Shown here piece by piece: positions 14,101-29,100 of a DNA stretch of 64,000 nt. The notes under the pieces were generated by a model. The model saw only the letters and a program-made list of their open reading frames with translations, made no database searches and had not been told where the DNA came from. Both the position numbers and the translations under genes were made by a program. Source of the DNA: Pegoplata infirma (lineage: Eukaryota > Arthropoda > Insecta > Diptera > Anthomyiidae); the NCBI GenBank assembly GCA_963921195.1, contig OY992540.1, positions 195,022,692 to 195,086,691 on the forward strand, in the 5' to 3' direction. The first letter of the stretch is position 1. Each line of letters opens with the position of its first letter.

Positions 14101-17100
14101 CACAGTTATGACCGTCTGAGAAGCAGGTCTTTATTTTTTTTTTTAATTTTTAAACCCAAATTTGAATTAATTATGATTGTTCTACACCATTTCCAATATT
14201 AATTCAAAAAATATAAATTATATTTCAAAAATGTTATTAAAATTATTATATTTCAAAAATGTCCAATAGCAAAATATTGCTTATCAAGTTTTTGCAGTAA
14301 GCCCTTTAATTATATTTTAAAAATTTCCATTTCAGAAGTTTCCATTTATATTTCAGAATTTTCCATTTATATTTCGGAAATTTCCATTTATATTTCAGAA
14401 TTTTCTATTTATATTTCAGAAATTTCCATTAATGTTTCAGATATTTCCAATTGTATTTAAAAAATTTCCATTTATATTTCAAAATTTTCTAAATGCTTTT
14501 CGAAAAATTCCGTTTGTGTTTCAAAATTTCCATTTATATTTCAAAACTTTCTAATTGCTTTTAAAACAATTCCATTTATATTTCAAAAATTCCATTTGTA
14601 TTTCAGAAATTTCTAATTGTATTTTAAAAACTTCCATTTGTATTTTCTTAAAAGCATTTGAAAAGTTTTGAAATATAAATGAAAATTTTTTAAATACAAA
14701 TGAAATTTTCTGAAAAGCATTTAGAAAATTTTGAAATACAAATGGAAACTTCTAAAAATTAATTGGAAGTTTATGACTAGGGATGAGATTTCCATGCAAA
14801 ATCATGTTTTTTGTCGATAGTCTAAAAACAATATGGACCAATTATCTTTTCGAATCAAGAAATTTCCGTTAAAATGACATCGATTTGTTTTTGCATATTT
14901 TTGCATATTTTGGTGAAAATGCATATTTTTGCATATTTTAGCTTTAAATGCATATTTTGTGCATATTTCCAACTTTTAAGTGCATATTTTTGCATATTTT
15001 GGCTTAAATTAGCAAAAACACATATTGAAATTTATTTGTTTCAAAAACTATTTTAAAAATTTATTTTGAAAATAAGAAAAAATATTTTTTTTTTTATTTT
15101 TTCTTCCTAATTTCTAAAAAAAATGTTCTTATATAAAGTTTTAAATGGCACTATTTACACAAGGCGTTATTTTTTACTTTTTAAGAAATTTTTTCTATAA
15201 AAACAAGATTTTCATTGCACACATTTTATTTTTAGTGCATATTTTTCGGTTTTTAGTGCATATTTTGAATTTTTTAGCGCATATTTTAAGCGAATATTTT
15301 CTATTTTTTAGTGCATGAAAATCTCATCCCTATTTATGACACATAAATGGAAATTTCTGAAAAATAAATGGAAATTTCTGAAAAATAAATGGAAATTTCT
15401 GAAAAATAAATGGAAATTTCTGAAAAATAAATGGAAATTTCTGAAAAATAAATGGAAATTTCTGAAAAATAAATGGAAAGTTCTGAAATATAAATGGAAA
15501 TTTCTGAAAAATAAATGGAAAATTCTGAAATATAAATGGAAATTTCTGAAACATTAATGGAAATTTCTGAAATATAAATATTTGAAATATAATTAGAATT
15601 TTGTAATTATAAACGGGAATTTATGAATTATAATTATAAATTTTTGAATTATATTTAGAAATTTTTGGAAACTTCTGAAATATAATTGGACATTTTTCTG
15701 ATACAATTAAAAATTTCTGAAACATAATTGGAAATTTTTGAAATATAATTTGTATTTTCTGAATTAAAATTGGAAATGGTGTACAACAACCACATGGAAA
15801 AAATTGACTTATAACTGTTTTCTATGAATAGACACTTAAATTTGAAAATTGTTTAATTATATTTTAAAAGTGTACAATATAATTTTAAAACAGTTCAATT
15901 TAATTTTAAAACTGTTCCATATAATTTTAAAACTGTTCTATATAATTTTTAAACTGTTCCATACAATTTTAAAACTGTTCCATATAATTTTTAAACTGTA
16001 CAATTATAAAAATCTTCTTTTTTAGTTCAAAAACTGATTAATCGAGTTCAAAAAGACCTCAATGACGAAATGTAATTGATGTGTTGTAATATTTAAGTCA
16101 ATATAATTTCAACATTGCACAAATAATTTTTTTTTATGGAACAATTTTTAAATTAAACAATTTTAAAATTAAAATAAGAAATTTTAACATTAAAAAATGT
16201 TGCTAAAAATGTTGCAATTTTATTACTATATTGCACAATTTTAAAATTATGTTGCACAAATTAAATTTTAAATTTATATTGCACAATATTAAAATAACAT
16301 TGTTCGATATTAAAATTATATTACACAACAAAAATGATCAAGCATTTTGAATATCCTGATTTAAATAGCAAAAATAACTGTAAATTTTGCCATAATTCAA
16401 TTCAACACTTTTGAAATAAAATTAAACAATTAAAAGTTTAACTTGAAAACCTTAAAATTAAATTGGACAATTTAAAAATTGTATTGCACAATTTTAAAAT
16501 TATAGTGCACAATATTAAAATTATTTTGGAAAATTTTTGAATTATATAAAATATAATTTTTAATTTTATTCGATAATATATTTAGAAATGAAAATATTCG
16601 AGCCCTACACACAAAAATTTTTTTTCCATGAACGAATTCATACAACAAATTCATACAATTTATTAACTTTTTCATAATATTTATAAACTTTTCATAGTAT
16701 TTATGAAAAATGTTAAAAATTCTTAAATTTCACATATTATGATTTATTCATAAATACTATGAAAAAGTTTATAAATATTATGAAAAAGTTAATAAATTGT
16801 ATGAATTTGTTCATAAATACTATGAAAATCGTTCACGAAAAAAAAAAATTTTGTGTGTAGGCCTGGAGCTGAATATTTTCATTTTTATATTGGAAAATTT
16901 CTAAATTATATTGAACAATTTTTAAAATTTTTAAAAAAAAACTTTAATTTATTTGAAAAATTTTTAAATTTATTTGAAAAATTTTTAAATTTATTTAAAA
17001 AATTTTTAAATTTATTTAAAAAATTTTTAAATTTATTTGACAAAGTTTTAAATTTATTTGAAGTTATATTTTGAGTAGGTTTACACTAGTTCGAGGTCAA

Positions 17101-20100
17101 TATTTTCTTTATTTTTCTGTTTTAAATTTATTCATGTTGGTCATTTTTGCAAGACTTAATCCACACATGTTTCGGAATTTGTCAGATTCCATTGTCAAGA
17201 TTATTTAGCAAATATAAACCCCCTATACTACAAGTAGCAAAGGGAATTTTATTTACAAAATCGCTTATGTTCAAACAATTTTCGTCTTCAAATTCCCAAT
17301 GGGAGTAGAGTTGTATAAGCATTAATATTTTTGTTTAAACATTAGCGATTTGTCATTTAAATTCCCTGTCCTACTTGTAGTATAGGGTTTTTAAATTTGC
17401 AAAATAGTCTTGACAATGGAATCTGACAAATTCCGAAACACCTGTCGATTAAGTCTTGCAAAAATTACCAACACAAATAAATTTAACACAGAAAAATTAT
17501 TTTATTGAAAATTTTTCTATGATAATATAATAGAAGTAGCTTTTATTAGTAAAGGAAATAATGACCTCGAGCTAGAATAAACCTACTCAAAATATAATAT
17601 TATATTTTTAAGGTTGAATAAAACAATTTTGATATCGACCTTTTTCAAATTTTAAACGTTATATGAAAAACCATTTTTATTTTTTAATAAAAATTTATCA
17701 GTATTTGAAAAATTTTCAAATTTATTTGAAAATTTTTTTAAATTTATTTTAAAAAAATTCTTTAAATTTATTTAAAAAACAATTCAAATCATGATGCATA
17801 TATTTAAAAAAAAAATTAAATCAAATGATAAATTTCAATATTAAATTGAAGAAATTCAAAATAAAGTTTAATAGTTTCATAAACTATTTGTACTATTTTT
17901 AAATTAAATATTTTTTTTTATTATTTCAATATTTTTAAAACAGTATTGTCAAATTAAAAATACATCGAAATCTTTCGCAATTTCTCAAATAAATTTAAAG
18001 AAATTTTTATTTAAGTTAGAAATTGCAAATAAATAGTTGTTTTGACGATGTTTTTCCTCCGTATTGGGCAATATTTCAAAAATATATAAAACATTTTTGA
18101 AAAATTAATTTGTATTGTATACAAAATGTTTGAAATTAAAAATAATTTGTGTAAAAACAAATGAAATTAATAAAATATAATGCATTGGATTTCAAAAACA
18201 ATACTTTAATATTAATACATAAAAATTTTTATTTCTTAAAATTTTGCTTAAGTATTTCTTTTTTATTAAAATCCGTTCGAAACTTGGTTTTAAACTTTCT
18301 AATGTAGATTGAATGGCAATCTGTAAATTTAAAATCAATAATACTCCTTTCCTTCTATATTAAATAATTTTGTACACACACTTTTTAATAATTATTATTT
18401 AAGATTTATTTTACGCAATTTTATGTTTAATTTTTTTAACTTTACACACTTTTTACACATTGTCTGCAAGTGTACTAATAAAAAATCATGTATTTCTTAA
18501 ACAAACAAAAAAAAAATTAAGATGAAATTGTAAAAAAATATTTTACAATTTTGAATTTGTAAATATGAGAATTTCAATATAGAAAAAAAATCTAAACGCG
18601 TACCTTAACTTTATTTTTGTATTTTTTTTATTAATACATGTAAAAACACTTTGTTGGAGGATAGTAATTTTAAAGCTACGTTTTTATTTGTAATTTATTT
18701 AATATTTTAGTTATACGTTTTTTTTTTTGTACTCTTTATTATTTAGTTGATTTTTATTTTCATTATTATTAAGGATACATGGTTGTAAAAAACCCACTTT
18801 GAATAAAAATTGTATTTCTATTTTTTTAGGAAAGGGAAATTTGAATTGCTTATTTTGAAATTGTATATATATTTTTTTAGGTAAAAACATTTTAAAAATT
18901 TGTTTATATATGGATTTATACATCATTTTGAATCAGCCTGTTTTTATAGAATTTTTTGTAGCATACCTTAAGGTGCAATTAACAAACAATATACTAAAAA
19001 CATGTATTAACGTCATGTGTTGTGTTTAAATTTTATTTATTTTTTAAGCATACTTTAAGGAGAAAAATCGACTTATTAAATACAAATTAATAAACAGCAC
19101 GGCAATATTATTCACTTCTGCTATTGTTTTTGTGCCTCAAATCAAATTTTCAAATGTTTATTTTCATTGTCTATTTTCACCGAAATTTTTTTGGTTTTAA
19201 TTGGCTAACTTTCGAAATGTGTACAAGCAATTACCGTTATAACGACAATTTCAGATAAGATGACAGTTAAAAACCATGACCGACACGTAAAAAAATCTTC
19301 CTCTCTCTCTTGCTCTCACTCCAGTGTTGTCGCATTTTAACACTGTTGCCAAGTTGGAGGTTTTCCCGTTAAATCTAGCGCTTTTTGTTTGGATTTAGCG
19401 GGGGAAAATTGGTTTTAGCGGGAACGGTGCTTTTGCGGGAAAATCTAGCGCTTTTTGTTTGGATTTAGTGGGAAAAATTTTGAGGTTTTTTCCAATTTTT
19501 CTTTTTTTCAATCGAAAACGCCAAGTTTGTCGAATTTTAGCGCTTTTTTTGTAACTTTTCCCGCAAAATTTTTTTTCTGCGGTTTCTTGCGCGTTTTTAG
19601 TGAAAAGTAAATTTTCGTAGGAAAAATAATTTGGAGGATTTTTTTAAATTTTTCTTTTTTGTCAATCAAAAATGCCAAGTTTTTCGGTTTTTTAGCGCTT
19701 TTTTTCGTAATTTAGCGGGAGAGTTTTAAATTTTCCCCGCTAAATTTATTTTTGGCAGTTTCTAGCGCTTTTTTAGTGAACGTTAGAGGTTTTTGGTTAA
19801 AAATAGTTGGCAACAGTGCATTTTAACAACAAACACTGTTGCCAAGTATTTTTAACCAAAAACATCTAAATTTCACGAAAAAAGCACTAGAAACCGCCAA
19901 AAATTAATTTAGCGGGGAAAATTTAAAATTTTACCGCTAAATTACAAAAAAAAGCGCTGAAAACCGAAAAACTTGACATTTTTGATAGACAAAAAAGAAA
20001 AATTAAAAAAAAAACCTCTAAATTATTTTTTTTACGAAAATTTACTTTTCATTAAAAACGCGCAAGAAACCGCCGAAAAAATTTTAGCGGGAAAATACAA

Positions 20101-23100
20101 AATTCTCCCGCTAAGTTACAAAAAAAGCGCTAAAATTCGACAAACTTGGCGTTTTCGATTGAAAAAAATGGAAAAAACCTCTAAATTTGTCCCACTAAAT
20201 CCAAATAAAAAGCGCTAGATTTACCCGCTAAAGCACCGTTCCCGCTAAAACCAATTTTCCCCCGCTAAATCCAAACAAAAAGCGCTAGATTTAGCGGGAA
20301 AACCTCCAACTTGGCAACAGTGACAACAAAGTTGCACATAAAGTGATGCCAATTTTATGTAACTGATAATGTGTTAAACGATTTTTTTCAATAAAATTCA
20401 TCAAAAATTGGCACTACTGCACCCACAAATAACAATTTTAGCCGTCGGCGTCTACCGTCGTTGTTTTGAGCCTATTTTTTTTTTAAACGGCATTCGTTCA
20501 TTATAATTGTATTGGCTTGTATTTCGAAAGTGAACAGATTTAAACGGAAAACAAATTGGTAAAAATGGGCAAAGATTGTGCTTTTGAAAATCATATAGTC
20601 AATTTAAAATGCTAATAGGTTTGCGATACAAAAAAAAACACGGTTATTAGATTCATACATGGGAATTTTTAATTGGCATTGAATTTTCATTGGCATTAGT
20701 TGGAACTAATGCCAATGCCAAAAAAAAAACATTAGCATTTATTGCCAATGAAATTTTTTGGCATTGGCACTGTTTGTACTAATGCCAATGAAACCGCACA
20801 AATTCCTAAAAAAAACTATTTACAATTGATAAAAAAAAGCATTTTTTTACAATAAATATATATTTTTTTTTTTAAACTTAAAATGGTGATATCTCGAAAA
20901 CTAAGCCAGATAGAGCAAAATGGAGGTCATTTTTGGTACTTAGAATCTCCATACTTTCGCGGGTCCTCTTCACATGTATAGACCCCAATGGGTCCTAACT
21001 GTGAATCCAAAAAATTTGGGATTCCGGAAAATTTAAAAATGCTTATATCTCTGTAAATATTGGTGACACAACAAAAAGTCCAAAAGCATTTTTGTAGCTC
21101 TTGCTTTCTAGAACTCGTATGCCAATACTAGAAAACCCTCAGAGCAATAGTTTTTTAGTTATTCAGTTTCTAAAATTCTCAAGACCCTATTGGGCCCCTA
21201 AATTGCAGTACCTGGAAAAATAAGCAAAATAATGGTAAAGGTATGTAAATTTTTAAATTTTCGGGAGTGCCAATTTTTTAGATTCAAAATTTGGAAATTT
21301 ATGGTCCACACATTTGAAGAGGACCGGCGAAACTATGGTGATTCTAAGAACCAAAAATCCCCTCCATTTTGCTCTATCTGGCTTAGATTTCGAGATATAG
21401 CCATTTTAAGTTTTTACAAAAAAAAAAAATTCACAACTCGCTGACGGAAATACGACTTTTAATATTGCTAATGCTTTGTTTTCATTAAGGCATTTATGAA
21501 ATTTTTCATAATTGGCATTACTAATGCTACTAATTCCTTATTTTAAAACTGTACAATGTTATTTAAAATTTAGGGGCTTGTCACAGACACAATTCCGTTC
21601 GGAAGTGAAAGTGGTTTACTCGTAAAACGCAAAGCAAATATTTTTTTCGGAATGAAACCACTTTTATGCAATTCAATTCCAATAAATCAAATAAATTATA
21701 GTGTACAATATTAAAATTATATTGAACAATTTTTAAATTATATTGCACAATATTTGAGCAATTTAAATAATCGGTTTTAGAAAGCACAAATACCCAGGCA
21801 GAAAAATACAAACGGGAGAGCGCTGGCAAAGTACCTTTTATGGTCGCTTGTGTGCTGGGAAAGCACCACAGTTTAGTACTCTCCCAGCGTCCAAAATGAT
21901 AACCACGGTAAACGGTATGCCGTTGCTATTTTAAAGCGCTTTGAAAGCGCTTTAAAAACAAAAAATATGGTACTATTATAGCACTTTTAGAACAAAAAAA
22001 AGGGACGTATCTAAATTGTATACATAAGTCCATAAGACATAACTTTTTTTGGTGTTTATTTGAATAAAGAAATTTATTAAATTAGGATAAAAAAATGTAT
22101 TCTCATTTATTAGGATAAAAAAATTTTGAACAAACTTTGAACAATTTTCTAAGTCCCGGAAAACAAGTATTTGCAGTTTTCTTTGCGTTTTGGAATAAAA
22201 AATTTATTAAAATAAAAAGTGGTGTATTGAACCGAAACAGGTATGTATCCGGAGTTTAAGGGTGATGTATCCGGAGTTTAAGGGTGATGTATCCGGAGTT
22301 TAAGACACTTCCGCACGGAAGAACAGATGTTTTTATATAAAAGGTGTCAAGTTTGTAATATGTAGGTCATTGTGTATAAGTGACATGTCACGAGAATTAT
22401 TAAGGACCGGCCACTTATCCTGTAGGGAAATAAAAAATATCCAATTGTTATGAAAATTAATAAATTTTAATAAAAAGTTTATACTTTGAACGGATTTAAA
22501 TAGAAAAACATTGTCAAAGCGCTTGGAAAGCACTTTTTCGAATTCATACTACCTTCTACACAAAAAATAAAGTGCTTTGCCGAGACTTTTTCTTTGGAAC
22601 GGTTGGCAGTTTCTGCCTGGGTAACTGTAAATTTTGATATAATTTCACATTTTTTAAATTAATTTGCACAATATAAAAATTATATTGCACAATATTAAAG
22701 CAAAATTTTTTTAGTATTGGAGTTTTGGATTAAAAAATATATACAAAAACTACATGTTACAGTACCAAACTTAAATTTGGTCACAACAGAGATCTTGTTG
22801 AAAGGCAAAAATTTTTTTGTAAGAAACATGTTTTTATAAATTGTCATTATTTTAAACAAATTTTATATTTCGTGTTTTTACCTGTACTTTAATAATAATA
22901 ATAAAAAATGTTATTGCAATTTCAAAATAAACAATTTCCTTTGTTATACTTTAACACAACTTAGCAAATGTTTTAAATAAAAAAACCTCCAAATAAAACT
23001 TTGAAAGTTTTGATTTTTTTTTTTTTTGGACATTATGAAATTATTTTGGGAATTATTTTTTTTTTATAATTTAATTATTTTATTTTCCTTTTTTTATTAA

Positions 23101-26100
23101 ACGTAGCTTTTTTGATGGAGTTAAGGATATTCTTCATTTAATAAACGTGTTGATTCAATTTCTTTTTAGCTGCTCTATAAATGTTTAGATTATTTTTAAT
23201 GGAATGATTGGCTGCCCCCAATACACAATTGCTTCACGATTTTTTTTTGTAACTCACATTGGTATTTTTTTTAAATATATATATATTTTTTTTTTTCAAA
23301 AAGATTTATAATAATAAAAAAATTGTTTTCTACTTGAGAGAAACAAATTAAAACTTAATAGGTAGTTTAATTTAAAAAAAAATATATATGTTGTAATGAT
23401 TCAAGCATTAATACAGAGAGAGTTAACAGTTTATTGTTGTAATTGTAATTAATTGTATACTTATAGAAGAAGAAAAAAATACTCAAAATTTACATTTAAA
23501 ATAAAAACAGAAACTAGATAGTGAAGTGGGTTCAGTTAAAACAAAAAAAGTCTAGGGTTAGTTTTTGTTATAAAGAAAATTTACTCAGATAATTTTTTGA
23601 AAAGTAAAGTGTGTTCTGTGTTTTTTTTTTTTTCTAAAAACCAATTAAATCATAAGAAAACAAATTGTTTAACAAATGACTTTCTTAGATTTTAAAGAAA
23701 AATTATCCCCTTGTTTTGGCGCCTAAAAATATGCTTTGAAAAAAAATTTTGTTTAACAAAATCTAATAAATAGACTGATATTAAAAATAATGTTTAGCAG
23801 AAAAAAATAAATATAATAATTACAACAAAAAAATAACATATTGCACTTAAAAATTAGAACTTTGTTCCACAGTTTTTAAACAAAAAAACAACCCATTTTT
23901 TTTTTTTTTTTTTTAATTTGAATATTTTTTTTTACAAGCATATTTTTGGGGGAAGGGGAATATTTAAAAATAAATTATGTTTTATTTTGTGAAAAAAACA
24001 AAATTTTACAGAATAACAAACCTTTACTGCAAAATAAACAAACAAGAGTTATCCATTTTTAAACAAAAATTAGAAAACCTAGAAAATCTAATAAATATTA
24101 AAATGTAAAAAAAAATAAATAAACTAATGATAAAGTTGAATATAGTAGGGACATTGAAAATTATAACCTATTATAAACAGCAATCCTTATAACACTAAAT
24201 GCAAATATCAAGTTAACCCAGTTAAAAATTACCGGATGATACAAAAAAAACACAAAAGCACTGGCAAAGCGTTGATGGACTGTGGTACTTAAAAATATTA
24301 GGCACAAAAAATAAAATTTAAGTTTTTTGAGTTAACTACACTGTTCGACACCAAATCGACATTTTTGAGCTTTAGTAATACAATTTTATCAATATTTAAT
24401 ATCCAAATGCAGAACTTTAATAAACTTCTTCTGACATAAAAATGTTGCAATTGATTAGGAAAACTACAAAAAAAAAAAGTAAAAAAGTGTAATTTTTAAG
24501 AGGTTGGTTAACTTCTTTAAGGCGGAACTTTTTCTCCCTGATCCGATTTGGCCCATATCCGAACTTAGCCTGCCTATGATCATAAGACATATTCGTGCCA
24601 AACTATGAGTCTATTTTGGAATGTTTCGTGTCCTACACAGACGGACGGACATCAGAATCGATCACTGATCAATAATATGTATACTTTATGAGGTTCTAGA
24701 CTGATATTTCAATGCGTTATATACGGAATGACAATGTGAGTTTGCCCCCATACTGTGCCCGTAATATGTGCCCGTGAATCAACAAAAAGTGCTTAGTTGG
24801 CGTTTTTTTATATTTTCAAATTCAAATATTTGTGAGCAAATAATTATACCCCAGGCAGAAATTGATGATGGTCCGAAAAATAAAGCACTTTGAAAGTACT
24901 ATTTTCCAAACGCTCTGAAGACGCTTTGTTTAATCAACTCAAAAGTGCTTTTACAGCACCTTTTTACAAATTAAAAAAATGTTTTACAACTTCCACCCAT
25001 AATGTAGAATACATAATAATAGTACCATTCCAATAAGGGGAATGCGGCACACATCCTCTCTGTTTACAAAAGAAAGCACGGGAAAACATTATGAAGTCCT
25101 CTTGTGTGAACTCAATTATATTGTAAGAAAATATATAAAAAATATAATTTAAAAAACCTACAATTTCAAATAAAATTAGCATAAAGCATCTTTAAACCAC
25201 CTAATTTTTAGTCATCCGAATGCTTTTAGAGCGCTTTGAAAAACAATCATATGAGCGTTTAACGACGTTATCATTCGGACGTTTTGAGAGCACTCTAAAA
25301 GCAAAAACCATGACGTTTTGGAAACGCTTGTACCACCATCTAGAGTACTTTTAAAACGCTTTGATGATTGTATTTTTCTGTCTGGGACGTTACAGGGGAG
25401 ATTTAAAAAGTACTAAATTTGAGTTTTTCAATATTAAAACGCGTATATCTTAAAAAAGTTACGTGATAGAAAGTTTCTTTAAAAAACTTAGGTAACTTAT
25501 CGTTTAATTTTTTTATCGGTTTAATTAATCCAAAAACTTTTACGTTTTAAAAAATAAACTGATACAAAGCGGAAAGCACTGATATGGGACCTTTTTCAAC
25601 TTTTACAAAATGTGGCTGTGTTACAAAATTTACAGAGCTTTGCCAATGTTTTGCAAAAGAGATTTTCCCAAACGTTTTTTACACTTTATTTAGTAAAGTT
25701 TGAAAAAATGTGATTTGCCACGCTCATAGCACAAATGGTTCGTCAGATTTGTGTTTTCTAGCAACGTGGCAATAAAATTGTCCATAGTATGTTTTGTGTG
25801 TAGATTGCTCGGCAGCAATGTTGCTAAAGCCCAATTGCCACCGTAATATTTTTCTTATAATTTTTAAATAAAATAAGTTAAAATCGAATTTTAATTTTAT
25901 TTCCATACAAATTGTTTTTGTTTTTAAAATCGACTTTCAAAAAATGTATAGAAAATTTGAAATAAAACTTTTGTTAAAATAGACTTTTTAATTTTTTGGT
26001 ATGGGCCATTATTTGTAAAATTTAAGGCAGATCAAAAATCGTATAGTTTACTTCGAAATAATTACGACTTTTTAATTTTTTGCCATCAAAAGATAATTGT

Positions 26101-29100
26101 TTTCTTATAAAAAATATATTTTAACTTATAAGTTTAATGTTTTTGAATATTTCTAAAAATGTCGAAAATCGTGAGCCTAAAAGTATGCACTACTTTTTTA
26201 CACAAATCATCGAAACCCGTTTGACTCAGTGGTATCGAAACAATGGGCCTTTAGCTGTCTAAGTTATTGAGTAAAACGATCTGTCAAAAATATGACAATT
26301 GTGTTTTTATAGGTTAAGCACAAAAGTAAGAAAAACTAATTGAACTAATTTGATTTTTTTTTACCGATGTAAAATCTCTTTGAATAACGTACCGTCTGCT
26401 CTAGCCTTAAACAAATTTTATATTATAGTGCTGCCACCTTATTTTTGTAAACTTTTGTGTTTTTCATGTATTTTGCATTACTTTTTTAAATTATTTTTTT
26501 TACTAATGTAATTTTGCTTCGAAAAACGTATAGTTTGTTATAGCCTTAAGAAGATTTCTATTTATAGTGTTGCCACATTTTTTTTTTTTTTTGATGCAGA
26601 GTTGAATTTTTCCCGTATTTTGCACATTTTTTATAGCGTAGTATTTTTGGTTATATTTTTGAGGAATCGATAGTGATCCTGCTTAATCAAACCCGAACAC
26701 ATTTTTACTGGTCGGCTGCCAAACATTTGGAAATATTAAAAAAATTCTACCTTTTATTTGGCAAAATCCGTCGATTAGAAAAATTTGTCCAAAATGCGTC
26801 TAAAAATCGTTTTTATTACCGATTTGATCGGTTGGTCACTAACTTAAACAACTTAAATTTTGCAGGACTGGTACCACATACAAATTTGCTTTGACAATGC
26901 TTTGATGTCTAAAATTTTTCCCGTGAGAAATTATTAGTAGTGATTTTTGAAAAAAAATATTTTTCGGATATTTTGAAGCTTAACCACACAAGAAAGTATT
27001 TTTTTTAAATACATATAGCTAAAGGTCAATTGGCACGGTATAACTGAGTCAAACAGACTGCGATGTTTTACGTAAAAAAGAAATGCATACTTTGGGGCTT
27101 AAAGAAAAAATTTATATGTATGATTTTTTAGAATATTTAGATACTAAAAAAATATTATATCTTGACTGTCAAAAAAATAAAAATCTTGATTTTTAAAGTC
27201 AAATATCTAATCTAAAATATCTAGTTTTATAAATAATTTTAAAAACCATACCAAAAATGTTATCTTGACAATTAGTTAGTTTTTAATGCATATATTAAGG
27301 CAGGACAAAAATCATATATTTAAGAATCTTACTACATTTTACTTTTTTTGGGAATCAAAGATTTTCGACATTTTTAGAAACATTTCTAAAAATGGCGAAA
27401 ATCATTCGTAATTTAATTTTGTTTTTTTTAAGCCTAAAAGTATGCATTACTTTTTCACACAAAACATCGAAAACCGATCGACTCAGTAGTACCGTGTTAA
27501 TTGGCTTAAAAATACATTTGTTTGGATAACCCCTGTAAATTTAACAAAAAAAAAACTATCTGAAGAAATATAAAAAAAAAATTAAAAGAAAACGTAGAAA
27601 GTAGAAATGCAACAAACAAAAACTAGAATATATAAAAGACTACAATACATAAAAAATAAAACTTGTAATATAATCACTAACCTATTATTTATTGTTTAAA
27701 TACAAAAAAAAAAAACTTAATAAACAAATTATAAAAAAAAATGAGGAGGGATACATGTGGCAGAATTATTTGTTTCTATTTAAAACGGGAGTTTATTATA
27801 GAGGTAAAATCAAAATCTGAATAATCAACAAAATTCTAACTCAAAAAACAAAATTAAATTAAAAAGAAAAAGAACTCATTATGAGTTAGTAAAAAACTAA
27901 TTTTAAATTAATTGGATGGATTTTTTATGAATGTAAAATAAAAAATATAAATAATAAACTCCCATAAAAAAAGAGGAAATCCCTATTAAGAAATATTTCA
28001 AAATTATATACTCAATTTTGTTTTAATTCTTCAATTTTTTTTTTTGTAATATATTTTTTATATATTTTCTTATACATATATAAAAATTTCATTAATTCAA
28101 AAAATTAATAATCTATCTTCAGTAACTATTGTAAATCTTGTAATGTATAATGCTTGTAATCATTAAAAAAAACGTAAAAAAAAATATAAAAAAAATTGTT
28201 AAAAAGAATTTCTAAAAAAAAATGATTAATGGTCAAATAATTAAGTGAAATAGAGTGATTCTTTCTTTCGTTCTTTTTTTTACTTCTTCTTTTGTAGTTA
28301 TCATAGGTTATAGTATTAAGATAGGGAAGTTTAGTTGATAATAATAATATTTATAAAACAAAATTATTTAAATAAATAAACGCGTCCTAACCTGCTTCAC
28401 TGTCACTTGAATCGCTAGAACTACTATCGCTTGAACTGGACGAGGATGAATCGCTAGAACTAGAACTGGATGATGGGCGATTTGTGGGTTGAACAGCTTC
28501 AACTTTATTCGATGATTCGTCTAAAAAAAAAGGTAAAAAAGATAAAACAAAATAAATTAAATAAATTATTTAAATTATATTATTTAAAAACAAGTAAAAA
28601 AGTTAAATTCGGCCTTGCCGAACATATTGATACCCACAATGTAATAAAAAGTATTGAAAAAATATATATTTTAATTTGAAATTAGTTTTAGTAAAAAAAA
28701 GTTGGTGAAAACAAATTAGTAACAGAAAACAACTTTGAAAAAAAAAAACAAATTAATAACAGAAAATAAAGCGATGTTTATCAAGTCAACAAATTTTATT
28801 TAACGCTTTTATTGATGTTACTAGAAAACAATAGCTTGGAGAGCTTTCAGATTATTTGGCGAGCGTTCTCCTCGAATCAAGGCCGACGTTATTGATTTTT
28901 GTCGTATCGGCAGTATTTAACTATAGTATAAATTTTCAAAAAAATTTTCGAAACTTAGAAAATTTAAAAAAAAAAAAATCTGAAAACATTTTTTATGATT
29001 TTTTTTACTTAAAAAAAAAAAAATTTACAAAAAATTTTATTTAAAAACTCTTAAAACGCTTTTCGAATACGCTCGCAAAGCGTTTCAAAAAAACGTTTTG

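Larger units (their letters stand above)
13460..16600. repeat. Large AATTTTAAAATTATATTGC-type repeat field with an inverted-repeat core
   Basis: Short phrases (TTTAATTTCAAAATGGTACAA, TGCACAATTTTAAAATTA) are reiterated at 20-35-bp spacing over 3 kb. Within it, 14090-14640 and 14640-15840 are roughly inverted: TTCTACACCATTTCCAAT against ATTGGAAATGGTGTACAAC, and the outer TATTCACAGTTATGAC against ATAACTGTTTTCTATGAATA. I read this as an old foldback element with satellite-like arms. No gene. Confidence 0.6.
2121..28391 (-). other. fs(1)h intron 5, 26.3 kb
   Basis: Bounded by donor GTTAGG (28391) and acceptor TTTTTAG (2121). No conserved coding block was found; contents are the repeats listed individually plus long AT-rich homopolymer stretches. 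The size and the weak donor leave room for a retained or short-isoform terminus, but no second coding block is visible. Confidence 0.85.

Noticed and set aside
15315..15557. Open frames on both strands of 15315-15557 and at 40689-40982
   Set aside because: Pure 21-bp tandem repeats; 21 is a multiple of three so no stop can arise. No protein.
26673..26894. 73-aa frame in the 25.6-27.5 kb repeat
   Set aside because: Lies between repeated segments, lacks a domain and appears only as a single short frame.
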